40,436 nucleotides of DNA from Gammaproteobacteria bacterium (GTDB taxonomy: Bacteria; Pseudomonadota; Gammaproteobacteria; Steroidobacterales; Steroidobacteraceae), in assembly GCA_027307325.1 (NCBI GenBank), contig DAHUXE010000158.1:1-40436 (forward strand). Direction: 5' to 3'. The notes below the pieces were generated by a model, which was not told where the DNA came from, did no database searches, and saw only the letters and a list, made by a program, of their open reading frames with translations. The position numbers and the translations under genes were made by a program. Below, piece by piece: positions 7,722 to 15,893 of this stretch; position 1 is the first letter of the stretch, and every line of letters begins with the position of its first letter.

Positions 7722-8909
7722 CTAACGATGGTGAATCCCGATGGTCGTCTCGCGTGGCGTCAGGCGCCCGGTGGCGAGCTCCTGGCTGTTGACCGGATCG
7801 AGTGCGAAACCTGTGCTGCCATCCATTGTAGTCTTCACGATGTTGCGTGTCCCAACACCTGCCGCCGGCAGTGCGGCGGTTGGACAGGAGCCGAGTGTCA
7901 GATCGGACCCGGACCCGGGAGCGCTATCCGTCGCTTTGACGATGTTGCGCGTTGCAGCAACGAGCTCGGGTGAGGAGCACGGTTCCAACACCAGGCGCAG
8001 CGCCTCGTCGCCCGCCGGGTCGGTGAGCTGGTAAGGACCGAGCTTGGCCAGCTGCGCGCCCGCCAGCGTGAGCGTCTCGATCGGGATCACCTCTCCCGTG
8101 GGGCTGACGTTGAACACGTGCACCCTTCCCGGCAGGGAGGGGCGGTAGTACACCAGGAAGCGCTCGCCCGAATGAAACACGTAGGAGCCCGGGTCGACCG
8201 TCGTCTCGGTCCCGCCCGCTGCAAGCACGTGCACTTCGAACGCGATCCCGGCATAGAGCGTCGGGGCCGGCGCGGGCGGTAACGGCGAACTCATCGATGT
8301 TGGCGCAGCGACCGGCGGCGCGTTGCCCAACTCCGGGGCTGGCATGATCGGGGCCGCTGCCGCCGTCATCGGAGCACCGGTCATCGGTGTGCCCGTCGTC
8401 GGAAATGGGGCCGCTGGCATCCCGGGAGGGCCTGGGTTCGTGGGCGGCAGCGAACCTGGGAGCGGCGTGCCCGGGGGCATCGCTCCGGGCACTGGCTGCG
8501 GATAGCCCATCGGCTGCTGAGGCAGCGTGCCCGGATAGGCCATGGCGCCCATCATGGGGGGCGGCACGGCCCACTGCGTGCCTGGCTGAGCGCCGGTGCC
8601 GCTGCGGTTGAACCAGTTGACGATGCCCTGGCTCAAGCTGCCCACCAGGCTGACGCCGACGTTCTTCGCAACCATCGCCAGAGCGCTGGCGAACAGGAAC
8701 CGCGGCGAGGTGCCGGCGGGGTTGTTCGGGTCGAAGGCCGTTGGCTGCGCCGGCAGCTGTTGGGTCGGCAGCGGCAGGACGCTTGCTGGCCCGACCGGAA
8801 GCTGCGGCGCCTGAGGCGCGGATGGCAAGCCCTGCGCGAGGGCTTCGAAGGACAACGCCCAGGTCAACAGCCAGAGCCATCGATGGCTGCGAATCGTCTG
8901 AGGCTTCAT
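7722..8909 (-). CDS. Secreted proline-rich protein with a DUF4384-like domain
   Basis: The 395-residue product has a signal peptide (LWLLTWALSFEALA|QG). Residues about 25-225 form a Pro/Gly/Met/Ala-rich low-complexity region containing one possible hydrophobic helix near residues 68-95. A compact domain follows at about 235-325: IAFEVHVLAAGG, YVFHSGERFLVYYRPSLPGRVHVFNVSP and LGPYQLTDPAGDEALRLVLEP. That pattern (strands, 'GERF.l..rps.pGyVyvf...' and 'dpaG.E.l') resembles DUF4384, a domain often found beside or fused to bacterial caspase-like peptidases. The tail contains two copies of a TRNIVK motif. It has an AGGGA Shine-Dalgarno and lies 55 bases after the preceding small gene. The family assignment is by eye. 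Confidence 0.72.
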   Translation of the reverse strand: MKPQTIRSHRWLWLLTWALSFEALAQGLPSAPQAPQLPVGPASVLPLPTQQLPAQPTAFDPNNPAGTSPRFLFASALAMVAKNVGVSLVGSLSQGIVNWFNRSGTGAQPGTQWAVPPPMMGAMAYPGTLPQQPMGYPQPVPGAMPPGTPLPGSLPPTNPGPPGMPAAPFPTTGTPMTGAPMTAAAAPIMPAPELGNAPPVAAPTSMSSPLPPAPAPTLYAGIAFEVHVLAAGGTETTVDPGSYVFHSGERFLVYYRPSLPGRVHVFNVSPTGEVIPIETLTLAGAQLAKLGPYQLTDPAGDEALRLVLEPCSSPELVAATRNIVKATDSAPGSGSDLTLGSCPTAALPAAGVGTRNIVKTTMDGSTGFALDPVNSQELATGRLTPRETTIGIHHR

Positions 8910-8964
8910 GTTGGGTTCCCTGCGCCGGGTGCTTTCGACGCGATACGCGGGCGTAGCGACGGCG

Positions 8965-9549
8965 CTAGAGGAGGCGGCTGATTGACTCGCATTGGAAATT
9001 CAGCTGCTCGTCGAGTTGACGCTGGGCATCGAAGATGGCGCTCACCGACTTCACCCGCGAGTTCCCATAGGCGATGACTCCTATGCCTTGGCCGCTGGGA
9101 CCGTAAATGGTGACCTTAAGCGTGAAGGGCCATCCGTTATTCATCAGGGCCTTGAGATCGTTTGAGGCGGCATCCGGACGCCGCACGATCGATACAGAAC
9201 ACGGCTTCGGGGGCGCGGGGAGGCGTTTGGAGGGCGTGGGTGCGCTCGCGACCACATCGGCAGCCTGTTGCGGCCCCGTGATGCTGAGGGCGGGAAACGC
9301 GCCGCTGCTCGGCAGGCTCCAGTTCGCGCCATTCGAGTTCACACCCTGCATCGAAAAGCTATACCGAGTCGGAGCCGGGGCGGCGGGAGTGGTCGCCAGA
9401 AGCGGAGTCGGTGGTGTGACCGGTTGTACGGTCACGGGTGCCGCCGGTTGTACGGTCGCAGGTGCCGTCACCGTCTGCGAGCGCGCGCTGAGGATCAGGC
9501 AGGAGATGGCCGCGATTGCCGTGCAAGCGCGGAGAACTTTTTTCTTCAT
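8965..9549 (-). CDS. Small secreted protein of unknown function, second gene of the caspase operon
   Basis: The 194-residue product has a signal peptide (KKKVLRACTAIAAISCLILSARS, cut near SQ), then a Pro/Val/Thr/Ala linker with a repeated TVQP unit. A C-terminal region follows with NNGWPFTLKVTIYGPSGQG and VIAYGNSRVKSVSAIFDAQ, which looks like a small alpha/beta domain; I do not recognise a family. Two cysteines occur in the mature chain (SKRLPAPPKPCSVSIVR and NFQCESISRLL) and could form a disulfide in the periplasm. The ATG at 9549 has a strong GGGGAGGA Shine-Dalgarno; the longer track start at 9657 runs into the caspase gene. The gap to the caspase gene is 49 bases. Confidence 0.75.
   Translation of the reverse strand: MKKKVLRACTAIAAISCLILSARSQTVTAPATVQPAAPVTVQPVTPPTPLLATTPAAPAPTRYSFSMQGVNSNGANWSLPSSGAFPALSITGPQQAADVVASAPTPSKRLPAPPKPCSVSIVRRPDAASNDLKALMNNGWPFTLKVTIYGPSGQGIGVIAYGNSRVKSVSAIFDAQRQLDEQLNFQCESISRLL
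9421..9468. repeat. 24-bp tandem direct repeat inside a linker-coding region
   Basis: Two adjacent copies of CGGTTGTACGGTCACGGGTG-type sequence (24 bases each, about 21 of 24 identical) lie in the linker of the small secreted protein 8965-9549. They encode the repeated TVQPAAPV/TVQP-like units. This is probably an in-frame linker expansion, not a regulatory element. Confidence 0.6.
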
Positions 9550-9598
9550 CGGTCCTCCCCTCGGGACGTTGTATATGTCAATACGGCCGTGCCGGGAA

Positions 9599-12500
9599 TC
9601 AGTATACGTCGAAGTCGAAATCCAGATTCTCGCGGCGCACGGTCGGATTCTGCGCACCGCGCGTCAGCTGCCGTACCTGGTCGATCACGTAGGACTGGAG
9701 CTCCGACACCGTGACGGAGGCATCGCCGTCCCGGTCGGCCCGCCCCGCGGTGAGCCCCTGGAGGAGCGCGTAGGTAAAGACGCCGTTGCCCCACTGGGCC
9801 CCCTCCAGGCTGAACTCGCTGCCGCTCGAGCTCGAGATCACTACTGCACCGGTGCCGCGGCGCAAGTCGGCGAACAGGTCCTGTTGCACCGTGAGGGCGG
9901 CGAGCGGCTCGGAGGCGGCGGTGGGCGCTGCAGAGGCGGCAGCGAGCGATACGATGTTGCGAGCCGCCTTGTATTCGCGCACGGTCACGCGCGTACCGCC
10001 CTCGGCCGGCGCGAGCGTGTGCACCTCTTCCTTGTCGATCTCGCCCGAGAAACAAGTGTCGACCAGCAGCACCTTGCGCAGCGGCTCGATTCCGTCGAGC
10101 AGATCCTCGAAGTCCTCGAACGGCAGGCCCGCCGCGCCCGGGTGGTCGGCGTCGATGTCCCAGGTGCCGTAGAAATAGTTCTGTCCGTCGTCGACGATCC
10201 CGTGGCCGGCGGCGAACACCACCGCCAGGTCCTGGCGGTGCGCCTGTTGCAGCCACTGTTTCGCCGCACGGATGCCCGCGCTGGTCGCCTCCTGATCGGT
10301 GATCACCCGCACGTGCACCGTACGCTGTATTCCCGCGCGCCCCTCGAGCGCGCGGAAAGCCTGTGCCAGGTCCGCAGCATCCTTGGCGGCAAAGCGCAGC
10401 GCGTAGCGCGGATTGCGGTAGGTGCTCACGCCGATCGCGACGACCCATACGTCCCAGGGCTCGCGGCTTGCGGTGGAGGTCGTGTAGAGGGTGCGACGCA
10501 ACGACTCCGCACCCTGGACATTGAGGGCCGACACCTGGATCTTGTTGTGGCCCGCGACCAGTGGCACTTCGAGCTCGCGTTCCGCCGCCTGCGCGGCGGG
10601 CGCGAGACTGAGTCCCGCCGTGCCGTACACCGGCACGTCGTTGACGTAGAGATTGATGCGATCGAGCGCCACGGCGGCGTCGGTCGCGCGCACGCGGATC
10701 TTCACGCTGGTGGCGGGCGTGCTGACCGGCAGGGCATCGCCGACGACCTCGACGGCGGGCAGATGCAGCTCCGTGCCGAGCGCGCCGGTAGCGAAGCCGG
10801 ATTTCCTCACGCGCTTCTCGTACGCGCGCTCGTACGCGGCAATCAGCGCGGGCGGCGCGAGTCCGAGCCGCTGCATCACCACGTCCGGCCGGTTGAAGCG
10901 CAGATCGAACTGCTCGAACGGGAAGAGCTGCTCGCCGACGCGGAAGGCAACGCCGTGCAGCTGATGGCGCGAGACGCGGTAGTAGCGGTCGGGCGTGACG
11001 CTGACGAAGTCCTCGCGTCCCACCGCGTAGAGCGCCGCCGCCTCGCGGCCGTCGGTGAGCGACCAGACTCGCACGGCGCCGTCGCGACCGCTGCTCACCA
11101 GCCGCCGGCCGTCGGCCGAGAACGCCAGGGCGGTCACGCCGCTCGTGTGGCCCGCGAGGTCGGCGAGCTGACTACCGGTCGCGAGGTCGACGAGTCGGAT
11201 CGCATTGCCGTAGGCGCGCGCTGCGACGCGCCCGTCGGGACTCAGGGCGGCGGCCGGAGAGGCCGCCATCTCCATCTGCCCGAGCATCGCCATCGGATCC
11301 TGAGCTGAGGCCGGGGCACGGGTGCGGGGAGCGCCCGCAAGGCGGATCTCCTTGCCGCTCTGCAGGTCCCACAGTCGCTGGCCGTAGCTGCCCGAGGCGA
11401 GCAGCACGCGGCCGTCGCGGCTGAAGGCGAGGCCCGTGGCGCCGTTGCGCTGCGGGTTGAAGGCCTGAAACACACCGCTGAGATCGAACCCCGACGCCCC
11501 GCCCATCATGGCCGCGAAGGCGGCGGGATTGGCCGATGCTCCGCCGCCCCCGGGCATCGCAGGCGCCGGTGGCGCGAGGCGTCCCAGCAGACGTCTGGAG
11601 GTGAGATCCCAGACACTGAGCTCCGTGGCACGCCCGACGGCCGCGAGCCCGCCGTCGGCGCGCACCGCGAGCGCCTGCACGCGATCGGGCGAACTCATCG
11701 CGGCGAGCTCGCTGGTGGCGGACGGCCCCGCCGCGAGGCCCGGCGGGAATCCGCTGCGTGCACCGGCCGAGCCGAAACCCGGCACGGCCGGGGGCGGAGG
11801 CGCGGGCGGGAGTGTGAGGCGCTGGACCGCCTGACCGGAGGCCACATCCCACACCGCGAGCTCGTCCTCGACGACGGTTACGAGCCGCCGTCCTTCGCCG
11901 TCGAAGCGCACGAGCGCATTCAGAAATGCGTTGGTCGCGACGTGCTTTGGATCCGTCGGCCGCAGCAGTCGGCTCGCGTAGGGCGGTGCGAGCTCGGTGA
12001 GTGCCACCGAGCCGTCGGCACAGCCGAGCGCCACGAGCGGTTGCGTGGGACTTGCCGCGACCGAGCGCGCGCTCGCCGAGTCGTGGCAGGGGAGCGAGGC
12101 GAGGAGCTGTCCGGTCGCCAGGTCCCACACTCTCGCGCCGCCCGGACCGCTCGCCGTCACGGCGGCCGCGCCGCCGGCAATCAGCGCGAGGTCGATCACT
12201 TCGGACGCGCCCGCAGCGATCGGCGTCTCGCGCCCGCTCGCGATGTCGTAGGTCACCGGCGCTCCGCCTTCGGGCTTGCCGAGGACCAGCTGCTGTCCGT
12301 CCGCGGAAAAACCCAGGGCGGACGCGGCGGGGCTGGCGAGGAGCGCGTAGTCCGGAAGGCGCCACAGCCGCGCCACGCCATCGAGCGAGGCAAAGGCAAG
12401 CGCCGCTCCGCTCGGGCTGAAGGCGAGCGTCGACTTCGCCGACGGATGCGCCGCAGCGCCCGTGGCGAGGGTCGTGACGAGCGCGCCATTCGTCACCTCG

Positions 12501-13366
12501 TAGACCTGCAGATTTCCGTCGCCTACTTCGACTGCCAGCAGGCGGCCGTCGGGGCTGAGCGCCATGGACAGGGCGACGTCGCTGCGTTGTTGCACCTCGA
12601 GCCGGGTCCGCAGGCGCCGTCCGGCGAGGTCCCACAGCTGCACGGCATAGCGACCCGGTTGGCTATCGCGCGCCTTAGGCCGCGCCGCGTTGGCCGGCCG
12701 CACGGCGAGCAGCGTCCCGTCGTCGCTCAGCGCCAGCTGCTCGAGTGGCTCGCCGCCTCCCACGGACCACAGCACGCCGCCGCTCCCGGGGTCGATGAGC
12801 GCGATGCCGCCCGATGCCAGTTGTACGCTCGCGGCCCGACCGCTCGAAGTGACAAGCAGCGGTCTCATGCTGCCTCCCTCGAGGCGGGCACGCACGGCAC
12901 CCGAGGCCGTATCGAGCAGCTCGGTGGATTCTCCGTAGCCGATCAGGGCTCGTGCACCCCCGGAACTGAAGCCGAGCGCGAGCGCGGGAGCGGGGCTGGG
13001 GCTTGCGATGCTGCGCACCTCCTGGCCCGCAGCCGTGTCCCAGAGGCGGGTCGTGTCGTCGAAGCCGGCCGTGAGCACATAGCGTGCGTCGCCGCTGACC
13101 GCGACCGTCAGGATCGGCGCCGTGTGACCGGTCCCGACGACGACCCCGATGCCGCCCGGCACCGGACGCGGCTGCGGAGCGGGACTGCGCCCCATCATGC
13201 GCGAGATCGCCTCTTCGACCTGCTGCCGGTCGACTTGCGGCGGCGGTTGCTGCGCCGCGGCGCTGCCCATGAGGCTGAGGAAGAGCGCGCACAGCACGCC
13301 CACACGCCCCGTGCCGATCCCGACAGGCTGCGGCGAGAGCGGGATGCGCCGGGTACGGCCAGGCAT
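9599..13366 (-). CDS. Exported WD40 beta-propeller protein with C-terminal caspase (peptidase C14) domain
   Basis: The 1255-residue protein begins with a signal peptide (VGVLCALFLSLMGSAAA|QQ), so it should act in the periplasm or outside. Residues about 70-776 hold many WD40-type blades (TRLWD, VQLWDLAG, ARVWDLATGQ, LAVWDVASGQ, QRLWDLQSGK, VRVWSLTDGR), enough for probably two propellers. A linker with FPFEQFDLRFNRPDVV follows, typical of WD40-caspase proteins. Then comes an Ig-like stretch (about 865-965) and a C14 domain (about 969-1255). The catalytic dyad is present: His1055 in VVFAAGHG and Cys1105 in LLVDTCFSG, 50 residues apart, plus ISSSSGSEFSLEG and GVFTYALLQGL. An EF-hand-like loop lies near the end. 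The ATG at 13366 was chosen because it places the signal peptide correctly; the track start at 13474 adds an unrelated Arg-rich stretch. It heads a four-gene operon of exported proteins. Substrate and role are unknown. Confidence 0.88.
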   Translation of the reverse strand: MPGRTRRIPLSPQPVGIGTGRVGVLCALFLSLMGSAAAQQPPPQVDRQQVEEAISRMMGRSPAPQPRPVPGGIGVVVGTGHTAPILTVAVSGDARYVLTAGFDDTTRLWDTAAGQEVRSIASPSPAPALALGFSSGGARALIGYGESTELLDTASGAVRARLEGGSMRPLLVTSSGRAASVQLASGGIALIDPGSGGVLWSVGGGEPLEQLALSDDGTLLAVRPANAARPKARDSQPGRYAVQLWDLAGRRLRTRLEVQQRSDVALSMALSPDGRLLAVEVGDGNLQVYEVTNGALVTTLATGAAAHPSAKSTLAFSPSGAALAFASLDGVARLWRLPDYALLASPAASALGFSADGQQLVLGKPEGGAPVTYDIASGRETPIAAGASEVIDLALIAGGAAAVTASGPGGARVWDLATGQLLASLPCHDSASARSVAASPTQPLVALGCADGSVALTELAPPYASRLLRPTDPKHVATNAFLNALVRFDGEGRRLVTVVEDELAVWDVASGQAVQRLTLPPAPPPPAVPGFGSAGARSGFPPGLAAGPSATSELAAMSSPDRVQALAVRADGGLAAVGRATELSVWDLTSRRLLGRLAPPAPAMPGGGGASANPAAFAAMMGGASGFDLSGVFQAFNPQRNGATGLAFSRDGRVLLASGSYGQRLWDLQSGKEIRLAGAPRTRAPASAQDPMAMLGQMEMAASPAAALSPDGRVAARAYGNAIRLVDLATGSQLADLAGHTSGVTALAFSADGRRLVSSGRDGAVRVWSLTDGREAAALYAVGREDFVSVTPDRYYRVSRHQLHGVAFRVGEQLFPFEQFDLRFNRPDVVMQRLGLAPPALIAAYERAYEKRVRKSGFATGALGTELHLPAVEVVGDALPVSTPATSVKIRVRATDAAVALDRINLYVNDVPVYGTAGLSLAPAAQAAERELEVPLVAGHNKIQVSALNVQGAESLRRTLYTTSTASREPWDVWVVAIGVSTYRNPRYALRFAAKDAADLAQAFRALEGRAGIQRTVHVRVITDQEATSAGIRAAKQWLQQAHRQDLAVVFAAGHGIVDDGQNYFYGTWDIDADHPGAAGLPFEDFEDLLDGIEPLRKVLLVDTCFSGEIDKEEVHTLAPAEGGTRVTVREYKAARNIVSLAAASAAPTAASEPLAALTVQQDLFADLRRGTGAVVISSSSGSEFSLEGAQWGNGVFTYALLQGLTAGRADRDGDASVTVSELQSYVIDQVRQLTRGAQNPTVRRENLDFDFDVY

Positions 13367-13444
13367 GAGGGTCCGCCGTTGTTGTTTATCCGGTCGGTAT
13401 TCGCCTGCACCGACCGCTTGGCGCCGGGCGCAGGAGGCGAGCGG

Positions 13445-13474
13445 ATTGTAGGCCCGGCGGAAACGGGCCCGCAA
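13445..13474 (-). promoter_or_regulatory. Candidate promoter of the caspase operon
   Basis: Read on the minus strand, TTGCGG and TACAAT are 18 bases apart. Transcription would begin near 13438, about 70 bases before the caspase ATG. The site lies between the last pilus ATPase gene and the caspase gene, so the operon can be expressed independently of the pil genes. A GC-rich hairpin without a T-tract (13480-13499) lies just before it, directly after the ATPase stop codon. Confidence 0.45.
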
Positions 13475-13500
13475 CGCCGCCCGCAGCGGCGGCTGCGGGG

Positions 13501-14670
13501 CTAGCCGAAGTTGATCTTCGCCTCGAGGTTGGCGCGCGAGTCGGCGTTGGTGAGCGCCTCCTCGAGCGGCACGCGGCCGGCGCGGTAGAGGTTGAAGAGC
13601 GCCAGATCGAAGCTCTGGATGCCGCGCTCGCCGCTCGCGCTGATCGCCTCCTTGATCGCCACCACGTCGCCCTTCTTGACCAGCGTCTGGATGTGCGGGG
13701 TGTTGATCATCACCTCGAGCGCGGCGAGGCGCTTGCTATCCATGCCGATGATGAGGCGCTGCGCCATGATGGCGCGCAGGTACTGCGACAGGTCGAGGAA
13801 GATCTGGTTGTGCTGCTCGCGCGGGAACATGTTGATGATGCGGTCGAGCGACTCGGCGCAGTTGTTGGCGTGCATGGTGGCGAGCACCAGGTGGCCGGTG
13901 CCGGCGAGATTGATGGCCGCCTCCATGCTCTCGCGGTCGCGGATCTCGCCGATCAGGATCACGTCGGGAGCCGCGCGCACCACGCCGCGCAGCGCGCGCG
14001 CGTACGACTTGGTGTCGAGCCCCACCTCGCGCTGATTGACGATGGAGCGCTTGTTGGTGTGCAGGAACTCGATCGGGTCCTCGATGGTGACGATGTGGTC
14101 GGAGGAGCTCTCGTTGCGGTGGTTGATCATCGCCGCGAGCGTGGTCGACTTGCCGGAGCCGGTGGCGCCCACCATGAGGACGAGCCCGCGTTTCAGCAGC
14201 ACCAGGTCGGCGCACACCTCGGGGAGTCCCAGCGCATCGAGCCGCGGCATGTCGGCGGTGATGTAGCGCATGACCATCGCCGGGTAGCCGCGCTGCAGGA
14301 AGACGTTGACGCGGAAGCGCCCGAGGCCGGGCTCGGACACCGCGAAGTCGAGCTCGAACTCCTGCGTGAAGTGCTCGCGCTGCTCGGCCGACATGAGGGC
14401 GAAGGCCGTCTGCCTCACGGTCTCGGGAGTCAGCACCTGGCGGTTGACGGGCAGGATCTGCCCCTCGATCTTGATCTTGATGGGTGCGTTGGGGGTGAAG
14501 AACAGATCGGAGGCCTTCTTCTCCACCATCAGCTTGAAGAGCGGCTTGGTGTTGAGCGTCGCGTGCCCGGGGCTCGCCGTGACCGCCGCCAGGGCGTCGG
14601 CGCCCGTGAGGGCCGCCTGCGTCCCCGTGGTGGTCTCGAGCGGCTGGGCCTTCGCTTCCTTGGCCGCCAT
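13501..14670 (-). CDS. Third PilT/PilU-family type IV pilus retraction ATPase
   Basis: The 389-residue protein is a hexameric secretion-type ATPase of the PilT/PilU branch. It has Walker A VGATGSGKSTT (around residues 168-176), the Asp box IVTIEDPIEFLH, Walker B DVILIGEIRDRESME and the His box GHLVLATMHANN. An extra N-terminal tail of about 40 residues (Ala/Thr-rich) precedes the usual domain (PLFKLMVEKKASDLFF). Its start overlaps the pilU stop by one base (TGATG), so it is coupled to pilU. Two ATPases of this family are standard; a third in tandem is unusual. By sequence it resembles PilU more than PilT (RGLVLMVGATGSGK, GEIRDRE). The function is probably accessory to PilT but is not demonstrated. 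Confidence 0.9.
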   Translation of the reverse strand: MAAKEAKAQPLETTTGTQAALTGADALAAVTASPGHATLNTKPLFKLMVEKKASDLFFTPNAPIKIKIEGQILPVNRQVLTPETVRQTAFALMSAEQREHFTQEFELDFAVSEPGLGRFRVNVFLQRGYPAMVMRYITADMPRLDALGLPEVCADLVLLKRGLVLMVGATGSGKSTTLAAMINHRNESSSDHIVTIEDPIEFLHTNKRSIVNQREVGLDTKSYARALRGVVRAAPDVILIGEIRDRESMEAAINLAGTGHLVLATMHANNCAESLDRIINMFPREQHNQIFLDLSQYLRAIMAQRLIIGMDSKRLAALEVMINTPHIQTLVKKGDVVAIKEAISASGERGIQSFDLALFNLYRAGRVPLEEALTNADSRANLEAKINFG

Positions 14671-15824
14671 CAGATGCTACGCCCTTGATCTTCCTCGACG
14701 ACCTGCAGCGCCGCGCCGTCCTCGACGGTCTTCACTTCGCGCTTGCCCTCGAGCTTGATGCGCAGCCGCAGCTCGTTCTTCGAATCGGCGTTGCGCAGCG
14801 CGTCCTCGTAGGAGATGAAGCCGGTCTCGTACAGCTCGAACAGCGCCTGATCGAAGGTCTTCATGCCGAGCCTGGTGGAGCGCGACATCACATCCTTGAT
14901 CTTGGCGACTTCGCCCTTGAAGATCAGGTCCTGGATCAGCGGCGAGTTCAGCATGATCTCCATCGCCGCGATGCGCCCGACCCCGGCTTCGCGCGGCACC
15001 AGCCGCTGCGACACCATGGCGCGGATATTGAGCGACAGGTCCATGAGCAGCTGATCGCGCCGCTCGTCCGGGAAGAAGTTGACGATGCGGTCGAGCGCCT
15101 GGTTGGCGCTGTTGGCGTGCAGCGTGGCGAGCACCAGGTGGCCGGTCTCGGAGAACTGGATGCCGTACTCCATGGTCTCGCGGTCGCGGATCTCGCCGAT
15201 CAGGATCACGTCCGGGGCCTGGCGCAGGGTGTTCTTGAGCGCGTTGTGCCACGACTCGGTGTCGACACCCACCTCGCGGTGCGTGATGACGCAGCCCTTG
15301 TGGGTGTGGACGTACTCGACCGGGTCCTCGATGGTGACGATGTGGCCGCGGGTCTTCTCGTTGCGATAGCCGACCATGGTCGCGAGCGTGGTGGACTTGC
15401 CCGAGCCGGTGCCGCCCACGACGATGACCAGCCCGCGCTTGGAGAGCACGACCTCCTTCAGGATCGGCGGCAGGTCGAGCTCCTCGAAGCTCGGGATCTT
15501 GGCGTTGATCAGGCGGATGACGCAGCCGACGGCCGCCTGCTGCACGAAGGCGCTGACGCGGAAGCGGCCGATGCCGGGCGGCGCGATCGCGAAGTTGCAC
15601 TCCTTGGTGGCGTCGAATTCCTTGGTCTGGCGGTCGTTCATGATGGCGCGCACCAGGATGGCCGACTGCTCGGCGGTGAGCGCGCGCTCGGACTGCGGGC
15701 GGATCTCGCCGTCGAGCTTGATCGCCGGCGGGAAACCCGCGGTGATGAAGAGGTCCGATGCCTTCTTCTCGGTGACCCGCCGCAGCAGGTCCTGCATCAG
15801 CTTGATGGCCTGATCACGATCCAT
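14670..15824 (-). CDS. pilU: PilU, type IV pilus retraction ATPase
   Basis: The 384-residue protein contains the PilT-like N domain (KKASDLFITAGFPPAIKLDGE) and Walker A GTGSGKSTT (about 138-146). The Asp box IVTIEDPVEYVHTHKGCV, Walker B DVILIGEIRDRETMEYG and His box GHLVLATLHANSANQ follow. Features such as CNFAIAPPGIGRFRVSAFVQQ and the charged C-terminal tail are characteristic of PilU. PilU assists PilT in pulling pili and is conditionally needed for twitching. It lies 69 bases after pilT and is coupled to the third ATPase by a one-base overlap. Confidence 0.94.
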   Translation of the reverse strand: MDRDQAIKLMQDLLRRVTEKKASDLFITAGFPPAIKLDGEIRPQSERALTAEQSAILVRAIMNDRQTKEFDATKECNFAIAPPGIGRFRVSAFVQQAAVGCVIRLINAKIPSFEELDLPPILKEVVLSKRGLVIVVGGTGSGKSTTLATMVGYRNEKTRGHIVTIEDPVEYVHTHKGCVITHREVGVDTESWHNALKNTLRQAPDVILIGEIRDRETMEYGIQFSETGHLVLATLHANSANQALDRIVNFFPDERRDQLLMDLSLNIRAMVSQRLVPREAGVGRIAAMEIMLNSPLIQDLIFKGEVAKIKDVMSRSTRLGMKTFDQALFELYETGFISYEDALRNADSKNELRLRIKLEGKREVKTVEDGAALQVVEEDQGRSI

Positions 15825-15893
15825 TGATGTCTACCTGCCGGTGCCTCGGGTCTTCAAGTCTGCGCAGCATGCTCGGGGTTCGCCGCGCAGCGC

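Noticed and set aside
9107-11308. 733-codon plus-strand ORF opposite the caspase gene
   Set aside because: It is an antisense shadow in GC-rich DNA; the opposite frame has WD40 and caspase motifs, and this one has only Arg/His/Gly-rich sequence.
13480-13499. Terminator between the third ATPase and the caspase gene
   Set aside because: The CCCGCAGC/GCTGCGGG hairpin is stable but has no T-run, so intrinsic termination is doubtful.
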